Numbered from the stretch's first letter, positions 1 through 7,063 are shown. The stretch is 9,444 nucleotides of DNA from Chloroflexota bacterium (GCA_023381895.1 JAMCTA010000073.1:1-9444); one strand, 5' to 3'. Numbers and translations: made by a program. The notes: generated by a model not told the origin, from the letters alone.

Positions 1-112
1 TACGAGCAAAGCTGCACGCGGACACGCGAAGAAGGGAAAGCGACAACACAAGGGTACGCCGGCACCGCAGGGGCAGATCGCGCCGAATCAAGGGTATTCA
101 CAATGGGTCTGA
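1..112 (+). CDS. C-terminal end of an upstream protein (possibly the RND periplasmic adaptor), partial
   Basis: The frame starting at base 2 is open to a TGA at 110-112 and encodes a 36-residue Lys/Arg/Gln/Pro-rich tail ending Gln-Trp-Val. This stop overlaps the ATG of the RND transporter (103) by 10 bases, the usual layout of translationally coupled genes. RND inner-membrane pumps are normally preceded by their membrane-fusion (HlyD/AcrA-like) adaptor, so that is the likely identity. The visible tail is hydrophilic and low-complexity and shows no adaptor motif, so the function rests on position alone. The other two forward frames are also open here, so even the reading frame is not certain. 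Confidence 0.5.
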   Translation, partial: TSKAARGHAKKGKRQHKGTPAPQGQIAPNQGYSQWV

Positions 113-3100
113 CGCGCATCGCCATTGCCCGTCCCCTAGCTATGCTGATGCTCATCGTGGGCATGGTCTTCATGGGCGCCGTTGCCTACACACGCCTGCC
201 AGTCTCCCAGCTGCCACCCATCAGCCGCCCCTTCGTGAACGTCATCGTCGGCCTGCCCAATGCCTCAGCCCAAGACGTGGAGGCCCAGATCACGAAACCC
301 GTCGAGCGCGTCGTTGCCGGCACACCGGGGGTGCAGCAAATGTCAGCAACGTCCAGCCAGGGGCGCTCCGTCGTGACCCTGCAGCTCTATTCCGGGATCA
401 GCCCGAGCCGGACCATCGTGTACGTCGACCAGGAGCTCGCGCACCTGCGTCTCCCCGTGAACGCACTGTCGCCGCTCATCAATACGGCGAACCCGAATGC
501 CCGCCCAGTCCTGAATATCGCACTGACCGGTCCGGAGCCACTGGACCAGCTCTACAGTCTGGCCATCGAAACGTTGCAGCCACAGCTCCAGGCGTTGCCG
601 GGTGTGGCCAATGTCGCGGTGACCGGTGGCTTACAGCAGCAGATCCAGGTGCTCGTCAACACCGCGAAGCTTGCCGCCTACGGGATCTCTGTCTCTCAGG
701 TCTCGCAAGCTCTGGCTTCCGCCAACATCAGCACCCCCGCCGGCGCCATCACGCAGGGTGCCCAAGTGATCGATGTACGTACAGTCGGGCAATTCCAGAC
801 GGTGAGCGACGTGGCCAACGCACTTATCACCTCGACCACGGCAGGACCGGTGTACGTACGCGACGTCGCCAAGGTGACTGAAGGCGATGTGGCGCCGACG
901 CAAGCCCAGTTCTTCAATGGCAAGCCTGCCGTCGGCTTGGTGGTGCTGCGCCAGTCTGACGCCAACACGCTGGCGGTAGCCAGTGCCGTCCATACAGCTG
1001 TAGCGAAGCTCCAAACCAGCTTGCCCAAGGGCGCCAAGCTCATCATCACCAACGACACGTCGACCTACATTCGCTCGGCACTCGATGCCATCCAGACTGA
1101 CATCGGTATCGCTATCATCCTTGTTGCTGTGGTCATGCTGGCTTTCCTGCACGAATGGCGCAACACAGTCATCGTAGTACTCGCCATCCCGACCAGCATC
1201 ATCAGCACGTTCTTGGTGATGTACTTCCTGCACTTCTCTCTCAACCTCATGACGCTGATGGCTCTAGCGCTAGTCATCGGCATTCTGGTCGATGACTCTA
1301 TCGTGGTGCTGGAGAACATCACGCGCCACCTGCACTTGGGCGAATCCCCGCGCGACGCCGCGATCAAAGGTCGTAGCGAGATCGGCCTGGCGGCGCTCGC
1401 CATCACAGCCAGCGACATCGTGGTCTACATCCCCATCGCCTTCATGACGGGAATCGTCGGTGAGCTCTTCCTCCAATACGGGCTTACTGTCGTCGCTACG
1501 ACGGCGCTGTCACTCTTCATGTCCTTTACACTTACACCGATGCTCGCCAGCCGCTGGCTGCGTCACCAAAACTCGCGGGGCCTACTGGCGCGCTTCGGCG
1601 AGCGCTGGGATGCCGGCTTCGGTGCCCTCGCCCGCGGGTACGGGCGATTGGTGCAGCATGCCCTCCACGCCCGCCTCCTGGTGATCGGGGTCGCCCTTGC
1701 CACAGTCCTCGCCAGCTTTTCCGTCTTCCCTTTGCACCTCATCGGGGCCGAGTTTACGCCGCAGGAGGACAACAACCAGTTCAACGTCGGCCTCCACGCC
1801 GCTCCGGGCACCTCCCTCGCCACCATGACTGCGGCCGCGCAGAAGATGGAGGCTGTGTTGCGCCACATGCCGGGTGTTACCGGCTACTTCACGACCGTCA
1901 ACGTGGCCGCCCCGAGCGGAGCAGTTGCCGACGTTGCCGTGCAACTGCTCCCGAAATCCCAGCGCCTACCACTGGCAACACTGCTCAAAGAGGCGCGACT
2001 GGCCGGTAATCGCATTCCCGGCGTGCGTGCGCAAACGACGGTGTACAATCCGCTCATACTCGGCGGGATCGGTAACGCGATCCCCATCGTGCTCAGCGGT
2101 CCGAACCTGACCACACTTGAGAGCCTCGCTCCGAGTGTCGAACAGGCTGCTCAGGGTGTGCCAGGCGTAGCAAGCGTCTTGAATCTCACACCGGTCTCGA
2201 CCCCACAGATCAACCTGGTGCTGAATCCAGCGGCGATGGCGCAGCTTGGCGTGACGGCACAGGAGGTCTCGGTCGCCGCGAGTGCTGCGATCGGCGGCAA
2301 TCAGGCCACGATGTTTCAGCCGGCTACCGGCTATCCTCAGCCCATCCGGGTTATCAGTCACACCGGCACCACGATCAACCTGCAACAGATAGGATTGATC
2401 CCGGTAGCGCCGGCGACGGCAATGCGCGGACCGGTGACGCTGGGGCAGGTAGCAACGGTGACCCAGGCTACGGGACCGGTTGCCATCCACTCCATCAATC
2501 GTGAACCGACCTTGACCCTGCGCGCCATTATCTCCGGCCAGCCGTTAGGGACAGTGGCCGGGGAGCTGCAAAGCACCTTTGCCACACTCCAACTGCCGCC
2601 CGGCTACACCATTCAGCTTGTCGGCCAGGTGCAACAGTTCAATGCGGCCATTGCTACCATGGTCGGTGCCCTCAGCATGGCGCTGATCCTACAGTACATG
2701 CTGCTGGTGGCCCTCTATGAGTCCTGGTTGCTCCCGCTGGTCCGCTTCTCGGCCTTGCCACTCGGTCTGATCGGCGCTTTGCTTGCCCTCCTCATCACTC
2801 ACAACACGCTCAACATCTTTTCGGCGATCGGCATGATTATGGCGGAAGGCCTAGTCACGAAGAACGGTATCCTCTTAGTGGATTACACCAACACCCTCCG
2901 CGAGCGTGGCTACGAGCGGACGGCAGCATTGACCGAAGCGGGTCGCACACGCCTGCGTCCGATCCTGATGACCACAGCCACCATGGTGTTTGGTATGCTG
3001 CCGCTGGCTTTTAAGTTAGAGGCGGGGGCTGAGTCCCGCGCGCCAATGGCGGTCGTGGTCATTGGTAGCCTGCTCTCCTCTACCCTCCTCACGCTCTTTG

Positions 3101-3291
3101 TGGTACCGGTCCTCTACACCCTCCTAGACGACCTTCGTCAGGCCGTCTCTTCACGCTGGGCACAGCGCACGCGGTCTCAAGCACAGTCAAGTGAAGGTGC
3201 AACAATCTTCGATGGACACACCGGTTCACTACGACGAGCACATTCCGACGATCCGGCTGCCTCGCGCCAGGCCAGCGACCCGCCTTCCTGA
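103..3291 (+). CDS. RND efflux transporter, AcrB/HAE1-like inner-membrane subunit
   Basis: A 1062-aa RND-superfamily proton-driven exporter, close to AcrB in length (1049 aa). It would sit in the cytoplasmic membrane and export hydrophobic compounds, drugs or lipids. The N-terminus reads MGLTRIAIARPLAMLMLIVG, a typical HAE1-type first helix, which supports the ATG at 103. The two-fold duplicated RND plan is visible: a porter loop at about 30-330, helices at about 335-545, a second porter loop at about 550-845, and helices at about 850-1005. TM4 carries GILVDDSIVVLEN, with Asp397-Asp398 matching the AcrB proton-relay Asp407/408. TM10 carries VTKNGILLVDY, with Lys920 matching AcrB Lys940, so the proton pathway looks intact. 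After VPVLYTLLDD (~1010) comes a hydrophilic Ser/Arg-rich tail of about 50 residues that I cannot match. The substrate cannot be read from the sequence. The start overlaps the preceding stop, implying an operon with an adaptor; no outer-membrane channel gene is seen. Confidence 0.96.
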   Translation: MGLTRIAIARPLAMLMLIVGMVFMGAVAYTRLPVSQLPPISRPFVNVIVGLPNASAQDVEAQITKPVERVVAGTPGVQQMSATSSQGRSVVTLQLYSGISPSRTIVYVDQELAHLRLPVNALSPLINTANPNARPVLNIALTGPEPLDQLYSLAIETLQPQLQALPGVANVAVTGGLQQQIQVLVNTAKLAAYGISVSQVSQALASANISTPAGAITQGAQVIDVRTVGQFQTVSDVANALITSTTAGPVYVRDVAKVTEGDVAPTQAQFFNGKPAVGLVVLRQSDANTLAVASAVHTAVAKLQTSLPKGAKLIITNDTSTYIRSALDAIQTDIGIAIILVAVVMLAFLHEWRNTVIVVLAIPTSIISTFLVMYFLHFSLNLMTLMALALVIGILVDDSIVVLENITRHLHLGESPRDAAIKGRSEIGLAALAITASDIVVYIPIAFMTGIVGELFLQYGLTVVATTALSLFMSFTLTPMLASRWLRHQNSRGLLARFGERWDAGFGALARGYGRLVQHALHARLLVIGVALATVLASFSVFPLHLIGAEFTPQEDNNQFNVGLHAAPGTSLATMTAAAQKMEAVLRHMPGVTGYFTTVNVAAPSGAVADVAVQLLPKSQRLPLATLLKEARLAGNRIPGVRAQTTVYNPLILGGIGNAIPIVLSGPNLTTLESLAPSVEQAAQGVPGVASVLNLTPVSTPQINLVLNPAAMAQLGVTAQEVSVAASAAIGGNQATMFQPATGYPQPIRVISHTGTTINLQQIGLIPVAPATAMRGPVTLGQVATVTQATGPVAIHSINREPTLTLRAIISGQPLGTVAGELQSTFATLQLPPGYTIQLVGQVQQFNAAIATMVGALSMALILQYMLLVALYESWLLPLVRFSALPLGLIGALLALLITHNTLNIFSAIGMIMAEGLVTKNGILLVDYTNTLRERGYERTAALTEAGRTRLRPILMTTATMVFGMLPLAFKLEAGAESRAPMAVVVIGSLLSSTLLTLFVVPVLYTLLDDLRQAVSSRWAQRTRSQAQSSEGATIFDGHTGSLRRAHSDDPAASRQASDPPS

Positions 3292-3430
3292 GAAAGACGG
3301 CGATGGGAGGGGAACCTCGGCATAGATCTTGCTCACTCTTAGATTGACTGCACCCAATGTGCACCCTGGCAGGATGCGCGTAGCGATCTGAGTCGCTGAC
3401 GGCGCGGTCAGTCGAGGAAGATACGGCACC

Positions 3431-4345
3431 ATGCGCGTCATCATTACCGGTGGATCTGGTCTGATCGGCAGGGCCCTCGCCGCGTCGCTGGCGGCCAGCA
3501 GTCACGAGGTCATCATCCTCAGCCGCTCCGCAACCGCCGTTGACCTGCCGGTAGGGGTGCGCACACTCCGCTGGGATGGCCGGACGGGTCGCGGCTGGGC
3601 CAGTGAGATCGATGGCACGACGGCCATTGTCAACCTTGCTGGAGCCGGCATCGCGGAGAGACGCTGGACGCCCGACAGACGCCGCGAGATCCTCCAGAGT
3701 CGCGTGCACGCTGGAAAAGCAGTCGTGGAAGCGGTGAGCCAGGCGCTCGCCAAGCCTCACGTCGTTGTGCAGTCGTCCGCGGTGGGCTACTACGGGCCCC
3801 AGAAGGCCAGTGAGGTCACTGAGGAGAATCCTCCGGGCAGCGATTTTCTCGCCGAGGTTTGCGTGGCCTGGGAAGGATCTTCAGCAGCTGTGGAAGCGCA
3901 AGGAGTGCGCCGGGCCATCATCCGCACCGGCATCGTGCTCAGCACCCGCGGCGGCGCACTCCCCCGCCTCCTCTTGCCGTTCAAGCTCTTCGCCGGTGGT
4001 CCCGTTGGCAGCGGCCAGCAGTGGTACCCCTGGATCCATCTCGCCGATGAAGTACTCGCTATCCGCCACGTCATCGAGCACGAGGAGAGCTCTGGTCCCT
4101 ACAATCTCTGCGCTCCAACACCGGTGACAAACGCCCAGCTCAGTCGCATCATCGGACAGACACTCGGACGGCCCTCTTTTTTCCCCACGCCTGGCTTCGC
4201 CCTCCGCCTCATCATGGGAGACATGAGCACGGTCGTACTGGACGGCCAGCGTGCCGTACCGAAACGGCTCCTGGCTGAAGGCTTCCAGTTCCGCTTCCCC
4301 ACTGCCGAAGCTGCTCTGCGCGATCTCTTACACGCTGCCGCCTGA
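3431..4345 (+). CDS. TIGR01777-family epimerase (extended SDR, YfcH/SDR39U1-like)
   Basis: A 304-aa NAD(P)-dependent extended short-chain dehydrogenase/reductase, presumed sugar-nucleotide epimerase, cytosolic. Residues 1-13 ([13 protein letters not shown]) form the Rossmann dinucleotide-binding loop. [13 protein letters not shown] (68-80) and SSAVGYYG (115-122) are the signature blocks of the TIGR01777/YfcH group, the latter supplying the active-site Ser/Tyr region. PWIHLADEV (200-208) and [11 protein letters not shown] (224-234) follow. The C-terminal ~45 residues match the DUF1731 domain, so the protein is full length. The true substrate of this family is not established. A GAGGAAG (3414-3420) lies about 10 bases before the ATG, slightly long for a ribosome site. 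The 139-base gap after the RND gene has no clear promoter or terminator, only a weak CTGAC/GTCAG stem (3396-3411), so co-transcription with the pump is possible. Confidence 0.93.
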   Translation: MRVIITGGSGLIGRALAASLAASSHEVIILSRSATAVDLPVGVRTLRWDGRTGRGWASEIDGTTAIVNLAGAGIAERRWTPDRRREILQSRVHAGKAVVEAVSQALAKPHVVVQSSAVGYYGPQKASEVTEENPPGSDFLAEVCVAWEGSSAAVEAQGVRRAIIRTGIVLSTRGGALPRLLLPFKLFAGGPVGSGQQWYPWIHLADEVLAIRHVIEHEESSGPYNLCAPTPVTNAQLSRIIGQTLGRPSFFPTPGFALRLIMGDMSTVVLDGQRAVPKRLLAEGFQFRFPTAEAALRDLLHAAA

Positions 4346-4374
4346 CCAGCGTTCTGCCACCCAGCACCTCGTCC

Positions 4375-4426
4375 CTTACAGGCAACGCCTGACCGTAAGC
4401 CAGCCTTGTAGGATTGTACAATCTAC
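4375..4426 (+). promoter_or_regulatory. Hairpin plus near-perfect dyad upstream of the first micro-gene
   Basis: Two symmetric elements lie side by side. CTTAC (4375-4379) pairs with GTAAG (4395-4399), with an inner AGGC/GCCT stem. Then GTAGGATTGTACAATCTAC (4408-4426) is a dyad symmetric about TGTACA with one unpaired G. It contains a TACAAT (4417-4422) that could serve as a -10 box, but no good -35 is seen at normal spacing. It lies 65 bases before the ATG at 4491. It could be an operator or promoter of the micro-gene, or an mRNA structure at the end of the epimerase transcript. There is no T-run, so it is not an ordinary terminator. Confidence 0.35.
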
Positions 4427-4490
4427 GAAAGTTGTGATGGCCACCTGACGGGTGCGGCAGTAGCGACCAGCACGAGTTATGAGGAGCCGA

Positions 4491-4649
4491 ATGATGACAG
4501 CAGAGAACAAGGCGCAAAAGGACCGGATCGATCGCGCACGTCGCCGCTTACTCAAGGCCGGTGCCTACGTGCCACCGGTGATCCTCGCAACTGCCTTGAC
4601 GGTTGAGAACGTGTTCGCCTCCGGCAACCACGGACACGGCAAAAGATAG
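4491..4649 (+). CDS. Micro-protein 1 with Tat-like N-region (52 aa), paralogue of the 4971-5135 product
   Basis: I do not recognise a named family. The 52-residue product has a polar charged N-region (1-18), RRRLLKAG (17-24), a moderately hydrophobic stretch (about 24-38), and VFASG (41-45), followed by a nine-residue tail starting at Ser44 and ending in HGHGKR. The order (arginines, hydrophobic segment, V-x-A before Ser) resembles a short Tat-type or leader-type signal with a possible cleavage after Ala43; this is inference. It aligns without gaps to the second micro-protein from residue 1, with 27 of 34 identities over residues 12-45. Of those 27 codons, 18 differ synonymously, which is strong evidence for translation and selection. 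GAGGAG at 4481-4486 supports the ATG at 4491. An in-frame ATG at 4494 has better spacing, and one at 4479 overlaps the ribosome site. No terminator follows, so the transcript may continue into the second copy. Confidence 0.8.
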   Translation: MMTAENKAQKDRIDRARRRLLKAGAYVPPVILATALTVENVFASGNHGHGKR

Positions 4650-4706
4650 CGAGCATCATTCCCGACCGGATCAGGATCGCAGCTCTCGATGGCGAATATC
4701 ATCGCC

Positions 4707-4735
4707 TTGACAGCAACGCTGATAGGGATCCTATC
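4707..4735 (+). promoter_or_regulatory. Candidate promoter upstream of the second micro-gene
   Basis: A perfect -35 TTGACA (4707-4712) is followed after 17 bases by CCTATC (4730-4735), a poor -10. The downstream part coincides with the GATAGG/CCTATC stem. If it is used, the transcript would start near 4742 and carry a leader of about 230 bases containing the tandem hairpins. Confidence 0.3.
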
Positions 4736-4866
4736 CACACACCGTCACTATCCTGTGCTGCCTCGCCACGTCCGTCTCAGTCAGACGGATACACTGCTAC
4801 AGCAGTGCGACGCACACCGGCGCCGTTCTGAGGCTGCCTCAACATCACATCCGGCTTCTCAGCACT

Positions 4867-4900
4867 TTGTAAGGATTCACGTAACCCCTAACTCTTACAA
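4867..4900 (+). promoter_or_regulatory. Inverted repeat TTGTAAG/CTTACAA upstream of the second micro-gene
   Basis: TTGTAAG (4867-4873) and CTTACAA (4894-4900) are perfect 7-base inverted repeats 20 bases apart, ending 70 bases before the ATG at 4971. The left part, TTGTAAGGATT, resembles TTGTAGGATT (4406-4415) upstream of the first micro-gene, at a similar distance from the start. This suggests a shared operator or promoter element. It could instead be a residue of the duplication that made the pair. Confidence 0.4.
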
Positions 4901-4970
4901 CAGCAAGCAGACAGAACAAGCGCTGTCTGCCACTTTGCGGGGAAGTGGCGTGGGGAGCAGGAGAGATGTG

Positions 4971-5135
4971 ATGGCACTACAAGGAGCTACTTCTTCCGTC
5001 GAGCGCGTTGACGCGGCACGGCGGCGTCTGCTCAAGGCTGGGATATACGTCACTCCAGTGATCGTGGCGACGGCGTTGACAGTCCAGAACGTCTACGCGT
5101 CTGGCTCGCCAAATGGCGGCAAGAAGGGTCACTAG
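4971..5135 (+). CDS. Micro-protein 2 with Tat-like N-region (54 aa), paralogue of the 4491-4649 product
   Basis: The 54-residue product has the same plan as micro-protein 1: polar N-region, RRRLLKAG (17-24), YVTPVIVATALTV (26-38), VYASG (41-45), then an 11-residue tail from Ser44 that is Gly/Lys-rich and ends KKGH. The N-terminal dozen and the tail diverge from the paralogue, while the 12-45 core is 27/34 identical. The start is set by AGGAGAG (4959-4965), five bases before the ATG, and by gapless alignment with the paralogue from residue 1; an in-frame GTG at 4968 is the alternative. A possible signal-peptidase site follows Ala43. Function is unknown. A secreted or membrane-associated basic peptide, or a leader/core precursor, are both conceivable, but no processing enzyme lies in the window. 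A strong intrinsic terminator 57 bases downstream closes the unit. Confidence 0.8.
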   Translation: MALQGATSSVERVDAARRRLLKAGIYVTPVIVATALTVQNVYASGSPNGGKKGH

Positions 5136-5192
5136 CCTCCTGCCGGGGTCGCAACGAGAACGTTCACCGTTCCTCGAATCCAAGGTGACTGA

Positions 5193-5237
5193 GGGACTGA
5201 GAAACAATCACCAAGGATCGTTTCTCAGTCCCTTTTT
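5193..5237 (+). terminator. Intrinsic terminator after the micro-gene pair
   Basis: GGGACTGAGAAAC (5193-5205) pairs perfectly over 13 bases with GTTTCTCAGTCCC (5220-5232), with a 14-base loop, followed directly by TTTTT (5233-5237). The T-run is on the plus strand only, so it terminates plus-strand transcription and shields the convergent oxidoreductase gene. Confidence 0.94.
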
Positions 5238-5372
5238 GTTCACGCGCAGACGCACAACTGCGCCATTACCGCGCGGTCACCAGCGCCAGCCTGAAGGCTC
5301 ACTGGCTCAGTCCAACATGACCCGGCTGCGAGCGCGCAGGACGTTCAGCCCGCACGAGCACGCTAGCTTTCA

Positions 5373-6470
5373 CTAGTGCGGCTCACGCCACGTCGGCGCC
5401 GGATTACGGAGCTCCGGGTCAGGCAGTGTCACCCACCCGCCTCGCGCCACCGACTTCTGGATCCCGAGAATAATCTCGATGGCCGGTCGCGCCTGCTCAC
5501 CGGTGATCAAGGGATCGCGGTTCTCACGCACAGCCCGGACCATGTCCTCGATCTCCAGGCGGTGGCCATCGAAGCTGATCGCCATCGGATCGGCCGACGG
5601 GTTAGTCTTGCCACCAGGGTAGAGCTGACGCATCTCCTGCTCTTCTTCTGCCTCGCGCGGACCCCGGATGCGCCAGCGCACGACTTCGCCATCGTTACGC
5701 AGGACGATGCTTCCCTTCTCGCCGAAGAGATGGACGTCATTGTCAAAGCCAGGGTAGGCGAGCGTCGTGCAGACGATGTTGGCAAGCGTGCCACTGGCAA
5801 ACTCTATCAGGGCCATGCCAACATCCTCCGCCTCGATCTGGTGCGCGAATGTCCCCGTCTGGGCAACGAGCCGCTTGACCGGCCCTAGCAGCCACTGGAT
5901 GAAGTCAACACTGTGCACACCCTGGTTCATGATGGCGCCGCCGCCATCAAGTGCCCAGGTGCCGTGCCAGCTTGCCGGCCAGCCGCCTGCGTAGTAGCTT
6001 TGCGCTCGCCACCAGTAGAGATGAATGTCACCATAGAATATGCGCCCTAGCCGCCCACTATCGATCACCTCTTTCACGCGCTGCGATAGCGGGTGGAGAC
6101 GGCGCTGAAAGATGCCACAGAGCTTCACGCCGGCAGCACGGCATTCAGCGATGAGGCGATCAGCCTGATAGAGGTTCACGTCGAGCGGCTTCTCACAAAT
6201 GACGTGTTTACCGGCACGTGCCGCCTTGATCCCCGCCTCCGCGTGCATGCCCGTCGGCAGGGCAATGTTGACGGCGTCGATGTCTCGATCAGCGAGGAGA
6301 TCGGCGAGATCGTAGTAGGCCCGGCAGCCATGCTCTGCGGCAACCGCATCCGCCAGCTCTCGCCGCACATCGCACACGGCAACGAGACGCGCCCCCTGAG
6401 CCGCTTTCACAGAGCGACAATGATGCTTGCCCATCCCTAGGCCAACCACACCAAAACCGAGATCGTCCAT
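5373..6470 (-). CDS. Gfo/Idh/MocA-family oxidoreductase
   Basis: A 365-aa NAD(P)-dependent dehydrogenase of the Gfo/Idh/MocA family, cytosolic, acting on a sugar, inositol or glycoside. The Rossmann N-terminus GFGVVGLGMGKHH (5-17) has the GxGxxG pattern. ICEKPL (91-96) is the hallmark EKP motif. GGGAIMNQGVHSVDF (176-190) carries the family His186/Asp189 catalytic region. The rest is the usual beta-sheet C-terminal domain, and the length is normal. The start at 6470 has AGGAG (6485-6481) ten bases upstream; an in-frame ATG at 6479 sits only three bases from GGAGG and would add three residues. A longer upstream frame to 6623 would overlap the divergent cupin gene and adds non-family sequence. 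The gene ends convergent to the terminator-closed micro-gene unit and diverges from the cupin. The exact substrate cannot be told. Confidence 0.93.
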   Translation of the reverse strand: MDDLGFGVVGLGMGKHHCRSVKAAQGARLVAVCDVRRELADAVAAEHGCRAYYDLADLLADRDIDAVNIALPTGMHAEAGIKAARAGKHVICEKPLDVNLYQADRLIAECRAAGVKLCGIFQRRLHPLSQRVKEVIDSGRLGRIFYGDIHLYWWRAQSYYAGGWPASWHGTWALDGGGAIMNQGVHSVDFIQWLLGPVKRLVAQTGTFAHQIEAEDVGMALIEFASGTLANIVCTTLAYPGFDNDVHLFGEKGSIVLRNDGEVVRWRIRGPREAEEEQEMRQLYPGGKTNPSADPMAISFDGHRLEIEDMVRAVRENRDPLITGEQARPAIEIILGIQKSVARGGWVTLPDPELRNPAPTWREPH

Positions 6471-6529
6471 TGCCTGCATTCTCCTCCCGGCAACCCCCAT
6501 ACCTCGGGGCGGCACTACACTACGACACA

Positions 6530-6557
6530 GATATAGCGCCCAGCAACCTCCTGTCAA
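6530..6557 (-). promoter_or_regulatory. Sigma-70-like promoter for the Gfo/Idh/MocA gene
   Basis: On the minus strand, TTGACA (6557-6552) matches the -35 consensus perfectly, and TATATC (6535-6530) follows after 16 bases. It lies 60-87 bases before the ATG at 6470, so the leader would be about 50 bases. No equally good promoter is visible for the divergent cupin gene in this 139-base gap; a TACAGT (6586-6591) is a possible -10 without a matching -35. Confidence 0.65.
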
Positions 6558-6609
6558 GCAGTAGGCACAAGCCCACCCGCCGCGGTACAGTATCGGCAGG
6601 AGGCGCACA

Positions 6610-7014
6610 ATGGACACGGCCACCGTGGCGGCTGCTCACCGCGTGCTGGCCCCCGACGGCTCGGAGATTCGCGAGCTCCTCAGCTTGCCTGGAGCGAGCT
6701 TTGTCCACTGCACTCTCGGTGCTGGGAGCGCTGCTCACGCTGTGCGGCACCGCACCGTGAGTGAGTGCTGGTTTGTGCTGCGCGGCCACGGTGAGCTGTG
6801 GCGGAAGCAAGACAGCAACGAATTGGTGACCCCGCTCGAGCGCGGTACGTGTATCACCATTCTAGCCGGAACGGCATTCCAGTTTCGTAACCTCGTGTCC
6901 GAGCCGCTAGAAGTGTTCATTGCAACGCTCCCACCCTGGCCCGGTGCCAGCGAAGCCGAGCTCGTTCCGAACTACTGGCAGCTAGCCGGACACGGTACTA
7001 CCGAGCGGCGCTGA
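6610..7014 (+). CDS. Small single-domain cupin protein with incomplete metal site
   Basis: A 134-aa conserved-barrel (cupin) protein, probably cytosolic. Motif 1 is seen at 37-59: His43, His47, Glu52 and Gly59, but the canonical HxH is not exact (residue 45 is Val). Motif 2 is at 79-94, ending GTAFQFRN, where an Ala stands in the region that in related cupins usually carries the metal-binding His. Metal binding is therefore likely weakened or different. The C-terminal PPWPGASEAE (108-117) is typical of small sugar-binding/isomerase-like cupins. The start is well supported by AGGAGG (6598-6603), six bases before the ATG. It diverges from the Gfo/Idh/MocA gene, and its place in a carbohydrate locus suggests a sugar-related role, but no reaction can be assigned. 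Confidence 0.87.
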   Translation: MDTATVAAAHRVLAPDGSEIRELLSLPGASFVHCTLGAGSAAHAVRHRTVSECWFVLRGHGELWRKQDSNELVTPLERGTCITILAGTAFQFRNLVSEPLEVFIATLPPWPGASEAELVPNYWQLAGHGTTERR

Positions 7015-7034
7015 GTGCTCACCCGAGCCGGTCC

Positions 7035-7063
7035 TTCTCAGGAAGCGCACGCTGGTGTACACT
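7035..7063 (+). promoter_or_regulatory. Candidate promoter before the lipoprotein gene
   Basis: TTCTCA (7035-7040) and TACACT (7058-7063) are each four of six to consensus, with an ideal 17-base spacing. The -10 overlaps the palindrome GTGTACAC (7055-7062), a possible repressor half. The site is about 100 bases before the ATG at 7167. Confidence 0.3.

Larger units (their letters stand above)
4650..4970 (+). other. Hairpin-rich 321-base spacer / possible structured leader between the micro-genes
   Basis: I see no convincing gene here. Small perfect stems cluster in it: GGCGA/TCGCC (4691-4706), GATAGG/CCTATC (4721-4735), TCCGTCT/AGACGGA with a 5-base loop (4771-4789), CACTGC/GCAGTG with a 4-base loop (4792-4807) and TGAGG/CCTCA (4829-4841). 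None is followed by a T-run, so they are not intrinsic terminators. The two at 4771-4807 are nearly back to back. They could form a structured 5' leader of the second micro-gene, or a small RNA. An open frame from 4689 runs through into the second micro-gene, but its extra 94 residues look non-coding and the paralogue lacks them. Confidence 0.4.

Noticed and set aside
631..1233. 200-aa minus-strand frame opposite the RND gene
   Set aside because: Low-complexity Arg/Asp/Gly composition with no motif, lying entirely opposite a clear RND coding sequence; a mirror of GC-rich codon use.
3089..3760. 223-aa minus-strand frame across the RND end and epimerase start
   Set aside because: It overlaps two well-supported genes on the other strand and has no recognisable domain.
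4689..5135. Longer 148-aa reading of the second micro-gene from an ATG at 4689
   Set aside because: The extra 94 residues look non-coding, overlap several hairpins, and are absent from the paralogue; the internal ATG at 4971 has a good ribosome site and aligns with the other copy from residue 1.
4491..5135. RiPP (modified peptide) cluster
   Set aside because: The conserved-leader/variable-tail form is suggestive, but no modification, protease or dedicated transport gene for a peptide is recognisable; the RND pump and epimerase do not count as such.
5285..5306. GCCAG/CTGGC stem as a terminator for the minus-strand oxidoreductase
   Set aside because: Short stem with no T-run on the minus strand; not enough to call.
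5376..5888. 170-aa plus-strand frame opposite the Gfo/Idh/MocA gene
   Set aside because: Antisense shadow with Arg-rich, featureless sequence.
5373..6623. 416-aa version of the Gfo/Idh/MocA protein starting at 6623
   Set aside because: It would overlap the cupin gene and its ribosome site and read through the minus-strand promoter at 6530-6557; family similarity begins at the ATG at 6470.
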